Of a stretch of 64,000 nt of DNA, positions 37,767-48,754 are shown one piece after another. Within the stretch, counting starts at the first letter, position 1. The number at the start of each line of letters is the position of its first letter. The position numbers and the translations under genes are program-made. This DNA comes from Dasypus novemcinctus (Eukaryota > Chordata > Mammalia > Cingulata > Dasypodidae): assembly GCF_030445035.2 (NCBI RefSeq), contig NC_080701.1:13482739-13546738 (forward strand), read 5' to 3'. Below the pieces are notes generated by a model. That model ran no database searches. It was not told where the DNA came from and saw only the letters and a list, made by a program, of their open reading frames with translations.

Positions 37767-38092
37767 AGAATGGGGAGAAGAAGAATGGGACAGTTATCTA
37801 GAGAGTTGATTTTTAAGATGGGAGAAATTACAGTACACTTATTACTGAAGGGAATTTTCTGGTAGTTTAGTAGAGGGAAAAATTGATGGTTTCAGGAGGG
37901 AGACCAAAAAAATTTGCTGGAGTAATTTCACTGAGCAGATGAGAGGCTTTGGAATCTAGTGCACTCATGGAAGGGTCGGATTTAGGTGCATAGAGTTCAT
38001 CTGTAGTTTCGGAAGGGAAGGTAAAATATAGGGGCACAGATGCATTTATGTAAGGGTAGGAGTTTGTGGAAGTTCTTTTCTGATTACGTCTG

Positions 38093-38479
38093 TTTTTTTT
38101 TTTTTTTTTTTTTAAAGATTTATTTTTATTTATTTAATTCCCCTCCCCTCCCCTGGTTGTCTGTCTTCTGTGTCTATTTGCTGCGTCTCGTTTCTTTGTC
38201 CGCTTCTGTTGTCATCAGCGGCACGGGAAGTGTGGGCAGCGCCACTCCTGGGCAGGCTGCTCCCTCCTTCGCGCTGGGCGGCTCTCCTTATGGGTGCACT
38301 CCTTGCGCGTGGGGCTGCCTTACGCAGGGGACACCCCTGTGTGGCAGGGCACTCCCTGCGCGCATCAGCACTGCGCATGGGCTAGCTCCACACGGGTCAA
38401 GGAGGCCCGGGGCTTGAACCACGGACCTCCCATGTGGTAGACGGACGCCCTAACCACTGGGCCAAAGTCCGTTTCCCCC
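38093..38479 (-). mobile_element. Full-length DAS-type SINE (antisense)
   Basis: A T-run, C-rich tail and GC body lead to the complement of the tRNA-like head ('aaccactgggccaaagtccg'). The duplication 'acgtctgttt' is at 38086-38095 and again from about 38480. Inserted into the antisense L2. Confidence 0.93.
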
Positions 38480-39729
38480 ACGTCTGTTTTTTTAAAGTCA
38501 ATTCTGAAGTCAAATGAGAGCGAAGACTGGGGAAGAGGTATGATAGGTTGAAGTAGAGAGGAGGTATGAAATGTCTTAGGAGGGAAGGACAGTGAATGAA
38601 TTAGGGGAATGTAGCAGGATTGCTAGGCAGCACTCAGGCCCCAGTTGAGGTTGGGGTCACAAATTTAAGGTGAGACCATTCCACATGGTTGTATTTGTCA
38701 CCTGCTACATTCATTCAGCTGCATAGGTACAGGTACAGAATTGACAAGAGAATTTATTTTATTCAGAATTAGACTTGCCAGGAGAGAATAATAAGGCAAG
38801 AGAGGGCCGAGAAAGTCAAGGAAGTGACTATGACCTGGTAAGGGAGGGAAGTAAGGACCACCAGAGGGTGTGAGGGGTGAAAAGGTGGTAGGATCTTTGG
38901 GTCAGTTAGGTCAGAAGATTGTTATAGTTGGCTTTCTGAAGGGAGTGAGCCTGAAAAATAGGAGGTGCTGACTGGAGAGTGGAATGCTTGGAACTGAGTT
39001 GATGGAGGGATTCGGTCATTGGAAATGGTATGTTATCCTCATGGGAATAAATGGCTGGAGCAGGGCCCAGGTAAGTTCCTTGGAGGAGGGCTGGATAGAA
39101 AACAGGGTCATCTCCCTTGGACATTATCCATCAGAAGTTGTGATTCACTGGACAAGTAGAGGGGGTAAGAAAGGTAGGATATAGATACAGGTGACTGTAA
39201 ATAGTGATGGTGATGATCTAGTAACACCCAATTTGATGTATATCTAACACTGGAAAGTTAGGTGATTGCGTTACATACGGTTATCTTGCAACCTTTTTGA
39301 CTAATGTGTTTTTGTAGTTGTAGGACTGTTGGGTGACTTAAGGCATCTTGTCTTAGCTTTCAGTTTGAAATCAATTCCCTTCACCGGGGGTTTGCTATAA
39401 TTCAGCTACTGCAGTTTTCCTTGGCTTTCTGTGCAATCTTCCTCTTTGGCTAGACATACCTTCCGGGGTTAGCAGGCTGCTATGAATAATTTGCTGGTGA
39501 GAAGGCATACAGAGAAGTAAGTGGGAGTACTTTATGACCCAATTTCACATGTAGGAAGTAAACATTATTTGTGATAAAATGCAAATTATAGTCATACAGG
39601 AGATGGAAGAATGGGTGGCAGAGTAGAAAGGGGAGAGAGGAGAGAGAGACCCAAGCTTGTCCAAAATCAAGTGATACCACAGTGAAACTCCTTCACACAT
39701 CTGGCCTCAGTCCCATTCTATTCCCTGTA

Positions 39730-40220
39730 AAGATGGCTATCATTGGTATGCATCCTCCTGGAACAATCTATTGTGGTTGTATACCCACAAAGTTTCATTT
39801 TGTATTTTAAAATTTAAATAATTACTAGTGACAGTTTTTCCTCTTCTACTTACACAGATCTCAGAAAATTTTTCATCTTAATATATATACTTCTCTTTTA
39901 TTCTTTAATCTGTTGCTTAGTATGCCTTGTTTTGGACATGTCACTATTTATTAATTTATCCTACTGACTGCTTCCAGTAGGATAATTTATACTATTTTAA
40001 ACATTTGTAATGAGAATTTTTTACATATATCATTGTGCATATATGCAAATATTTCCATAAGATAGATATAATTACTGGCTTGAAGGGTATGCAGGTTTAA
40101 ATTTTTGATACCATCTTTAAAATTGTCCTTCAAAATGGCAATTCCAGTGTCTACTCTTGCAAATGCTGTATATAATTAATTGTTTTTATTTTTGCTGATA
40201 ATATATATCGACATTATCGT
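39730..40220 (-). mobile_element. Probable old L1 3'-UTR-like fragment (antisense)
   Basis: Decayed phrases such as 'gaagggtatgcaggtt', 'gtccttcaaaatggcaattc' and 'ctcttgcaaatgctgta' resemble antisense old L1 3' regions. The preceding 39235-39730 stretch is unrecognised. Confidence 0.4.
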
Positions 40221-41596
40221 TTGTTTTGTCAGCCACATTTATTGAATAACTTGTTCTATTTCAAAGGTTGGAATTGCCTCCTTTATCATATGTTGAATTT
40301 TTTATTTATATGGATTTGTTTTTGGATCCATTTATTTATTTTTCTGTTGTACATTTTCACACCCATTACTGTAGTTTGTACTGCTTGCTATTGTAGGGTA
40401 AGTTCCCCCTTATTGGCCTTATTTAAAAATTTTTTTGCTGTTCTTTTGCATTTTCTATACCCAATGAACTTTTTTAAAAGTGTTTTTTAAACATTATTTT
40501 TATTGGAGAAGTTTTAGGTTCAGAAAAATTATGCAGAAAATAAGGAGTTCCCATGTACCCCCCACCCCATGCAGTTTCCCCTGTTATTAACACTTTGTAT
40601 TAGTGTGGTAACTTTGTTACAATTGATTAAACAATATTAGTATAAGTAGCCCACTAATGATAGCCCATAGTTTACATTAGGTTTTACTCTTTGTGTTGTA
40701 TAGTCCTGTGGTTTTTAAAAATTTTATTCTTTTTACATACATACAACTTAAAATTTCCATTTAATTCACATTCAAATATATAATTCAGGGGGTTGCATTC
40801 ATAATGTTGTGTTAACCTTTACCACTATCCATTACCAAAACTTTTCCATCACCACAAACTGAAACTCTGTACCAATTAAGCATTAACTCCCCATTCCCTA
40901 CCCCCACCCTGGCCCCTGATAGCCTGTATTCAAGTTTCTGACTATGAATTTACTTCTAAATTCATACAATATTTGCCCTTCTGTGTCTGACTTGTTCCAT
41001 TCAACATGTTGTCTTCAGTTCATCCATGTTGTTGAATGTATCAGAACTTCAGTCTTTGTAAGACAGAATAAATTTCCATTGTATATATATACCATATTTT
41101 GTTTATCCATCAGTTGATGGACACTTGGGTTGCTTCCATCTTTTGACAGTTGGAAATAATGCTGCTATGAGGATTGATGTGTAAGTATCTGCTCAAGTCC
41201 TTACTTTCAGTTCTTTTGGGTGTATACCTAGAAGTGGGAGTGCTGGGTCATATAGTAATTCTGTATTTAACTGCCTGAGGAGCTGCCAAACTGTTTTCCA
41301 TAGCTGTTGCAACATTTTATATTCCCACCAAAAATGAGCAAATGTTCCTATTTTTCCACATTCTCTTCAGTACTTTTCATTTTCTATTTTTTAAATACTA
41401 GCCATTCTGGTGGGTGTAATGTGGTACCTCATGTTCATTGTGGTTTTGATTTGCATTTCCCTAATTGCTAATGATAGTAATGGCCATTTGTATATCTTCT
41501 TTGGAGAAATGTCTGTTCAGGTCTTTTCATCAGGTTTTAATTGGGCTATTTATCATTTGTTGTTGATTTGTAGGATTTCTTTATATATACTGGGTA

Positions 41597-42162
41597 TGTT
41601 AGTCAGCCAAAGGGGTGCTGATGCAAAATACTAGAAATTGGTTGGTTTTTATAAAGGATATTTATTTGGGGTAGGAATTTATGGATACCAGGCCATAAGC
41701 ATGTTACTTCCCTCACCAAAGTCTATTTTTTTTTTCACATGTTGGAGCAAGATGTCTGCTGACAGCTACAAGGGTTTAGGCTTCCTGGGTTCCTCCCTTC
41801 CAGGGTCTTGCTTCTCTCTGAGTTCAAAGTTCCTTCCTTTCCAGGGCTTGCTTCTTCCTGGGCTCAGGTTTCCTCTCTTCCTGGGGCTGGTTTCTCTTTC
41901 CTCTGTGAGTTTACTTCCTGGGGCTCCAGCTTAAGGCTTCAGCATCAAACTCCAGCATCAAAACTCTAACACCAGAAACCCTCAACTCTGTCCTTTGCCA
42001 TGCCTTTTATCTGTGAGTCCCCACCCCTTGGGGTCTCAGTGCCCTAATGACGTGGCCCAATCAAAGCCCCAATCATACCTCAGTCATGCCCAGGTACAGA
42101 CCAGATTATAAGCATAATCCAATATCTATTTTTGAAATTCATAACCATATCAAACTGCTACA
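41597..42162 (-). mobile_element. LTR-like element (antisense) nested in L1, copy 1
   Basis: TG...CA ends are flanked by a 7-bp direct repeat 'ctgggta' (41590-41596 and 42163-42169), with L1 sequence continuous across it. The minus strand has an AATAAA hexamer near the right of the element's own 3' end ('ccccaaataaatatcc'). The first ~75 bp match the element at 61088. Confidence 0.8.
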
Positions 42163-42762
42163 CTGGGTATTAAGCACTTCTCGGATATTGGTTTCCAAAT
42201 ATGTTCTCCCATTCTCACGATTGTCTATTTACTTTCATGGTGAAATCCCATTACATTTTGATGGAATGCTGTTTATCTATATTTTTCTTTTGTTGCTTTT
42301 GCTTTTGATGTAAAGTCTAAGAAACCATTGACTAACATAGACCCAGAAGATGCTCCCCTGTTTTCTTCTAGGAGTTTTACAATTTTGGTTTTTACTCTTA
42401 GGTCTTTGATCTATTTTGAATGAATTTTTGTATAAAGTGTTAGGTAGGGGTCTGTCTTCATCCCTTTGCATATGTATATCCAGTTTTCCTAGCAACATTT
42501 GTTGAAGAAACTATTTTTTTCTGCATTGAGTGGACTGGGCACCCTTGTGAAAAATCTGTTGCCTATAGATGTGAGGGTTTATTTCCGAACTCTTAATTTG
42601 ATTCCATTGGTCTGTGTCTGTCCTTGTGCCAGTACCATGCTGTCTTGATTACTGTAGCTTTGTAGTAAGTTTTAAAGTTGGGAAGCATGAGTCCTCCAAC
42701 TTTGTTCTTTTTTTTTTTTGTAGATGTTTTTGATTATGTGGTGCCCCTTACCTTGTATAGAT

Positions 42763-42997
42763 TTAAAAAAATTTTTTATTATCTTTTTTTTAAGATACAT
42801 AGATCATACAAAATGTTACATTAAAAAATATAAGAGATTCCCATATGTCCCACTCCCCCCAACCACTCTTCCCACATCAACAACCTCTTTCATCAGTGTG
42901 GCATTTGATAAATACATTTTGGAGCACTGCTGCTCAGCATGGATTATAATTTACATTGTAGTTTATACTCTCTCCTAGTCCATTCAGTGGGTTATGG
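42763..42997 (-). mobile_element. Young-type L1 3'-end insertion (antisense)
   Basis: A T-run, then 'aagatacatagatcatac', 'gttacattaaaaaatataag' and 'gattcccatatgtcccact'. This is a different L1 3' end from the host L1 and splits its ORF2 complement. Ends are approximate. Confidence 0.6.
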
Positions 42998-43399
42998 CTT
43001 TTCCATTTTTGATGGTTGGCTTTTCCATTTCAGCAAAGAAGACTGTTAGAATTTTTATTGTGATTGTGTCAAATCTGTAAATTGTTTTCGGTAGATTGAC
43101 ATCTTAATATTTAGTTTTCCAGTACAAGAACACAGAATGTCCTTCCATTTGGTTAGGTCTTTTTAAAAATTTTTTCAGCAATGTTTTGCAATATTTTGTG
43201 TACAAATCCTTTACATTCTTGGGTTAGATTTATTCCTAGGTATTTGATTATTTTAGTTGCTATTGTAAAAGGAAATTTTTTCTTGATTTCCTCTTCTGAG
43301 TTTCATTACTAGTGTATAGAAACTACTGATTTTTGCATGTTGGTCTTATACTCTGCCACTTTGCTGAATTTGTTTATTAGCCCTAGTAGCTTTGTTGTG

Positions 43400-43816
43400 T
43401 GTCGCTGAGCGGGAGGGTTGCGACCTCGCTCAGGCCCAAGAGTCGGGGGGGCTTGCTCCTGCCGAACCGCCGGCGGGGGCACTCCGAGAAGGAGCACCGG
43501 AGTTCTCCAGGCGTGGGGGACACGCGGTTGAGAAAAAACCACGGAGACCGCCTGAGCGCAGGAACAGGTCTGCTTTATTGCGGAAGTACACTTGGTTATA
43601 TAGGGTTGGGTAAAGGGAGGGGTAGGAGCTAGGACGGGTAGCTACGGGGCGGTAGTGGATAGGGGGAAGTGGGCGGGTGGCTATGAGGTAAGCGGTAGCT
43701 AAGGAAGGAGGCAGATTATGAGTTGGCAATGTGGTCGGGACTGGCGGGGAAGACAGCAACGGCTGGAAGGGGAAGATAACAACAGCGGGGAGGAGGGGTG
43801 GAGGGAGGCAGTAACA
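43400..43816 (-). mobile_element. Solo LTR (antisense) with perfect 6-bp target duplication
   Basis: 417 bp, TG...CA, GC-rich, with minus-strand AATAAAGC ('ccgcaataaagcagacctg'). Flanked by 'gttgtg' at 43394-43399 and 43817-43822, inside L1. The 6-bp duplication fits class II ERV integration. High GC and clear ends suggest it is relatively young. It has no internal coding region. Confidence 0.88.
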
Positions 43817-44000
43817 GTTGTGGACTTTTCAGGATTTTCTATGTGTAGGTGTATTGGGAAAAAATTTAGTGAGTACTGTTCAAACCTAAAAGTGAAAATA
43901 TCATGCAGGAAGCTTTATCAGCACACCAATGCCTTACTGGTCAGCACTTTTCATATTTCAGGAGCAGTGATGAGAACTAGAACAGTGGGCACATTGGGCA

Positions 44001-44375
44001 CTTTCCTTTTTTTTTTTATATCCCCCCTTGTGGTTTGCTTGCTGTCTGCTCTGTGTCCATTTGCTGTGCGTTCTTCTATGTCTGTGTTTATTTATCTATT
44101 CATTTCCCCTCCCCCCCTTGTGGCTTGCTTGCTGTCCATTTGCTGCGTGCTCTTTTGGGTTTTTTTTCTTGTCTCCCTTTTTTTTGTGGCGTCACCTTGC
44201 TGAGTCAGCTCTTTGTGGCACTTGTGGACTGGGCGACCCTCCACATCATCTGAAGATTGGGCGGTGCTCTGTGCTGTGCGGGCAAGTCTGCCTTCACAAG
44301 GAGGCCCTGGGACGCAAACCCAGGGCCTCCTGTATGATAGATGGGAGCCCAGCTGATTGAGACACAGCTGCTTCC
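44001..44375 (-). mobile_element. DAS-type SINE (antisense) inside the long LTR
   Basis: T-run at left; tRNA-like head complement at right ('gattgagacacagctgcttc'); duplication 'cattgggca' on both sides (43992-44000 and 44376-44384). Its tail region is itself partly duplicated ('tggtttgcttgctgtc', 'tggcttgcttgctgtc'). Confidence 0.88.
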
Positions 44376-45048
44376 CATTGGGCATGTTTTATAATAAATA
44401 AGAATAGATATGGTGCATTCCGGGGAGTATGGTGGTCTCCCTGGGAAGATTGGCCACTTTCTCAGGGAACTGACACATAAACCTTGGAAAGTATTGCCGA
44501 GGGAGCGTTGTGTTCCTTCCTCGGAAAGCGGGCCACTTCCCCAGGAATTGACGCAGTACTTGCAAGTTGGCATCTGTAGTATCAAGTTCGTTGCTTATGA
44601 ACTCAGTAAAAGGTACAGTCTCTGGTCAGGCCAGTTGAAGTCCCATCCTGGGAAAGGGTGCTCTGCACAAGTGTCGTTTTCAATCAAGACTCGGTATTGG
44701 CTGCTGATTTGGGGTTTTCCAGCGGTGAGCTAGATGTTGGTGTGTTTTCATGTAAGACTGTTCCATTTTTCTGTTATTTTGTGAGTCTGATTAATATTGA
44801 TTTAGTCTTTTCACTGATTATGGTATTTTTGTTTCTCAGTCTAATTGTCAGGATAGACTTATTAAACTAGATATGCATATATATATTTATTTTGCATCCA
44901 ATCAGGACTCTGGCTCGAGGTGGGCTAGGTATGTCAGTGTGTCCCCCGGTTTGGTGAGCTTGTGAATGTATGTATGCATATTGTGAGGGATTGGACTCCT
45001 GTTTATAGACAATCCTTTTTTGTATTCTTTCAATTAACACAGGTTCAC

Positions 45049-45096
45049 TATATATATATGAGTGTGTGTGTATATATATTTATATATATTTATATG
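45049..45096. repeat. TA/TG simple tract within the long LTR
   Basis: (TA)n-(GT)n-(AT)n tract between the two duplicated LTR blocks; a smaller TA tract follows at 45175-45185. Confidence 0.85.
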
Positions 45097-45908
45097 GCAT
45101 CCAATTGGGACTCTGGCCGGAGGTGGGCCAGGTATGTCGGTGTGTCCCCTGGTTTGGTGAGCTTACATCTATAGTATATATATATTGTAAAAATTATGAT
45201 ACAGCGGTTGGGCCCCTGTTTGTAGATAATCCTTTGCCTATTTTATATTCTCCCAGTTATTAACAGAAGTTTAATAAATATGAAGTTTAATAAAATAAAT
45301 AAATATGTCTGTGTATTGCTTTCTTATGCTTGAGTTGAGTTATATCAATCTCTCTCTATATATACATATATATAGCAAAGCATTAGCAAAGCATTTTGTC
45401 TAGCAAAACAGTAGGATCATGTCATCTGTAAATAGTGGAAGTTTTACTTCTTCCTTTCCAATTTGGATGCCTTTTATTTCTTTTTCTTGCCTAATTGTGC
45501 TGGCTAGAAATTCCAGTACAGAGTTGAATAACAGTGGTGACAGTGGGCATCTTGTCTTATTCCTGATCTTAGAGGGAAAGCTGTCACTCTTTCACCATTG
45601 AGTATGATGTTAGCTGTGTGATTTTCATATATGCTCTTCACTATATTGAGGAGGTTTCCTTTTATTCCTAATTCTCTTTGTGCTTGATCAGGAAGGGTGC
45701 TGGGTTTTGTCATATGCCTTTTCTGCATCAATTGAATTGCCAAAGTCGTTTTTGCCCTTTGTTCTTTCAGTGTGGTATATTATATTAATTGATTTTCTTA
45801 TGTTGACCCACCCCTGCATACCTGGGATAAATCCCCCTTTATCACAGTATATAATTCTTTTAATGTGCTTCAGGATTCAGTTTGCTAGTATTTTGTTGAG
45901 AATTTTTA

Positions 45909-46001
45909 AATTTTTTTTTAAGAGACACTGGGGATTGAACCTGGGACTTTGTACATGGCATGCAGGCACTGAACCCAACTGAGCTATACCTACTCCCCAC
46001 T
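45909..46001 (-). mobile_element. Single-unit DAS-type SINE (antisense)
   Basis: T-run, 'agagacactggggattgaac' and 'gagctatacctactcccc' make one tRNA-like unit only. A 12-bp duplication 'ttgagaattttt' brackets it within the L1. Confidence 0.85.
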
Positions 46002-46726
46002 TTTGAGAATTTTTACATCTATTTTCATAAGAGATACTGCTTTGTAATTTTCTTTTCTCATGGTATCTCTAACTTGCTTTGATGTTAGGTTGATATTGGC
46101 TATGTAGAATGAGTAATGAAGTGTTTCCTCCTCTTTAATATTTTAGCAGTATTTGAGCAGAATTAGTGTTAATTCTTCTTGGGATTTTGGTAAAATTTAT
46201 CAGTGAAGCTATTTGGTGGTCCTGGACTTTACTTTGTTGGGCGGTTTTTGATTACTGATTAAATCTCTTTACTTGTTAGTGGTCTGTTGGGATCTGTAAT
46301 TATTCTAGAGTCAGTGTAGGTAGTTTGTGTGCTTCTGAGAATTTTTCCATTTCATTTGTTGGCATACTGTTGTTCACAGTATCTTCTTATACTCCTTTTT
46401 TAATTCTGTGAGGTTGGTAGTAATGTTCCTCTTTTCATTTCTGATTTCTGATTGCATTTTCTCTTCCCAGTGAACTTTAATATAAACGTGTGCTTCTGTG
46501 AAAAATCTTGTTGAAGTTTTTCTTTTATTGTTTCTAGAAGGTGTTAATTTAATTAATAAGTTAATAAATAATAAATTTAGACATTCAGGTACTTTGTATG
46601 CTTCAGGTGTTTTTGATGGTTTAGTAAAATTTTATAGTTTTCTTTATAAATGAGTCTTATGTATTTTATATTAGTCTTATTCCTGGAGAGGTTGTAGGTA
46701 TTGCTGTTATTTAGTTTGAATTCTTT

Positions 46727-46822
46727 TTTTTTTAATTAAAAAAATTATTGACATATATCATTCATACATGAACCTACATAAACAAAAAGTGTATAGTAAA
46801 AGTTGTGAACTTACAACAACAG
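46727..46822 (-). mobile_element. Truncated L1 3'-end insertion (antisense)
   Basis: A T-run followed by ~85 bp ('attattgacatatatcattc', 'aaaaagtgtatagtaaaag'), flanked by a 14-bp duplication 'agtttgaattcttt' (46713-46726 and 46823-46836). This is a retrotransposition signature of a 5'-truncated LINE. Confidence 0.7.
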
Positions 46823-46836
46823 AGTTTGAATTCTTT

Positions 46837-47037
46837 ATTTTTTTGGTTCCAGGGCCTTGTATGGGGAAGCCAGCACTTAGCCACTGAGTCACAATTGACT
46901 CCCCTGAGTTGATTCCTCCTCCCAATTTGTTATGCTTGTTGTTGTTTTTTTTTTTTTTTCAGGAGGCACTGGAAACCGAACCTGGAATCTCCCATGTGGG
47001 ACACGGGTGCTCAACTGCTTGAGCCACATCTGCTCCC
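46837..47037 (-). mobile_element. Dimeric DAS-type SINE (antisense)
   Basis: Two antisense units: about 46845-46905 (ending 'caattgactcccctgagttg') and 46960-47037 ('caggaggcactggaaaccg ... gagccacatctgctccc'), joined by a linker with 'ctgagttgatt' and a T-run. Flanks tgaattcttt / tggattcttt are an imperfect duplication. Same order as 14800-15001. Confidence 0.8.
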
Positions 47038-47304
47038 CTGGATTCTTTTTATAAATTTTTTTTTTTCTGTTTGATTTTTGATGACATGTATAAAAATGCT
47101 TACTTTGCATATGCCAATCCTAAATCCAGTACCTCAAGTGTGTTTGTCTCTATTAAAGAAATATATAAATTACTAGCCTCAAAGATAGTCAAGTTTATCC
47201 CTTATAAAAGCTGGTTAGTAATAGCAGTCTGCCTCATTTAAAGGTTATTTTATTTCCTTCCTTGCTAAAATGCTTAATAGGAATGACGATTAAGAAACAA
47301 GATG

Positions 47305-47765
47305 GAGGGAAGCAGATGTGCCTCAAGTGATAGAGCTTCTGCCTACCATATGGAAGGACCTGGGTTTGATCCCTGGGGCCTCCTGGTGAAAAAAAAAAGA
47401 AGAGAAAGTGTGCCTGTGTGGCGAGCCAGTACCCACATGAGTGCCTGGGTGGTGGGTGCAAGTACCAGCGTGGTTAGCCAGTGTTTGTGTGAGTGCTCAT
47501 GTGGTGAGCCAGTACCCATGCACGTGAGTCATGCAGCACGATGATGATGCATTGAAAGAGGGGGAGAGACAAGGTGAAGTGCAACAGAAACCAGGAACTG
47601 AGGTGGTGCAATTGACAGGGAACCTCTCTCCACATCAGGGGTCTCCAGGATCGAATCCTTATGAATCCTAGTGGAGAGAAAATGAGAAGACAACATAGAC
47701 AACAAAAACAGCAGGTTGGGAGGAAGGGAAGGGGAAAAATAAATAAATAAATCTTAAAAAAAAAA
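47305..47765 (+). mobile_element. DAS-type SINE with a second tRNA-like unit in its tail
   Basis: Head 'gggaagcagatgtgcctcaa' with B-box 'gggtttgatccc'; a variable 'gtggcgagccagtacccac' repeat body; then a second tRNA-like block at about 47590-47670 ('gaactgaggtggtgcaattg', 'ggatcgaatcc' B-box). It ends with an A-rich tail. It is the only clear sense-oriented SINE to the right of the promoter. Confidence 0.8.
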
Positions 47766-48754
47766 GAAAATGTTTTGTGAACAATTCTCTTCATGGGGAA
47801 ATAAGAAATGAGAATAATTTCATGCTTTCCAAAAATGAATATAACAGTGGCCTTCCCTCCTGAGCCTACTTTCAAGCTTTGTATGTCTGTGACTCCAGTG
47901 TTTTTCTCAGCATATTTATGATGCCTTCCATTTGTCTGATAGTCTAGCTCTTCAGGGAAGGGCAGAGGTCCCCCCTTACTTTTAGCTCTCTCTGAGGCTG
48001 GGATGATGGCACTGCAGAATCTTCCTACTCTGTGGTGGGATTAATAGAAACCTTCAGGAAAAATATCAAAACCCTTGTCACTCCTCCTGGAAGTTTTTGA
48101 TAAGAACTATGAAGCACTCTTTGTAGACATCACATATTGGCACCTGATATGCTTTTGCTGTTCATTCATGATGCTGAGGCATTGAAGTACCATGGTAAAA
48201 TAACTTTTTTTCCTTCTGGGAGTTTCACAATCATAAAATTGTTGATTTTTCCTCTTATTTATATTATATAAACTGACCTTTCCTGAGCAGACTCTGTTTG
48301 TTGTTCTTATTAAAGATTTGCATTGGGTAAATTAATCGTTGCTTACAGAATTGTGTATTAATTTTCTGGTCTTTTTCACCTTGTCTTCAATTTCATCTTT
48401 TCTTTTTCTTCCGTCACTTTAATTTGTCTAATTGAGAATTGTTTAAGTTTCCACTACTGATGCTGAATTTCAGCCCAGTGCACCCTAAAGTTAAACATCA
48501 CTCCTATTTAATTTATAATTATCTGTTAAATTGCTACTGAAATGATAGTTTGACTCTTATTCTGATTAAAAAGATATTTTGAAGCTTTCTATTTATGAAG
48601 TTATGAAACTTGTTATATGCTTTCTTGTGACTGTTTTATCTTTGTAATTTACTTTTATTTCAGATAAGAGTTTAAAGAAGGGAAAAGATTGTGATTGTTT
48701 GTTTTGTATTTCTTTTTGGCTAGGCTACTTTACCCAGGTAGTTAGTCAAACAGT

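Larger units (their letters stand above)
35545..39230 (-). mobile_element. Long decayed L2 LINE (antisense), split by three insertions
   Basis: The plus strand opens with the complement of the L2 3' end ('aacaaatatttattaaacat', 'gccgaggatac') and continues through complement of the ORF2 end ('atcttgtaggccatttgg', 'gaaacgacatgatct'). Around 36935-36962 the minus strand reads TDDFQIYIN, the eroded reverse transcriptase YADD region. All reading frames are broken. Insertions at 35815-36301 (LTR), 37381-37766 (MLT1-like LTR) and 38093-38479 (SINE) interrupt it. The outer limit on the right is approximate. Confidence 0.7.
43850..45410 (+). mobile_element. Long LTR-like element (~1.18 kb without its SINE) with 5-bp target duplication
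   Basis: TG start (tgtattgggaaaaaatt) and CA end (gtctagcaaaaca), flanked by 'gtagg' at 43845-43849 and 45411-45415; L1 homology resumes exactly there. AATAAA hexamers lie at about 45270-45300, near the 3' end, so it is sense. A SINE sits at 44001-44375. Internally there are two copies of a ~170-bp block (44895-45045 and 45100-45265) and a shorter upstream repeat pair. No coding region is recognisable, so it is read as a solo LTR with duplicated segments. Confidence 0.75.
40490..46465 (-). mobile_element. Antisense L1 (3' UTR and part of ORF2) carrying nested insertions
   Basis: From the left come complement of L1 3'-UTR phrases ('ctggtgggtgtaatgtggta', 'tttgatttgcatttccctaa'), the ORF2 end ('gtaccatgctgtcttgatta'), and RT-domain sequence. 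On the minus strand near 45570-45690, frames read [24 protein letters not shown] and FPLRSGIRQ, conserved L1 ORF2 palm-domain phrases. Stops and frameshifts show it is dead. Insertions at 41597-42162, about 42763-42997, 43400-43816, 43850-45410 and 45909-46001 interrupt it. Confidence 0.85.

Noticed and set aside
45504-45743. A 79-codon minus-strand frame with reverse-transcriptase phrases as a gene
   Set aside because: It is a fragment of a dead L1 ORF2, truncated by frameshifts and nested insertions.
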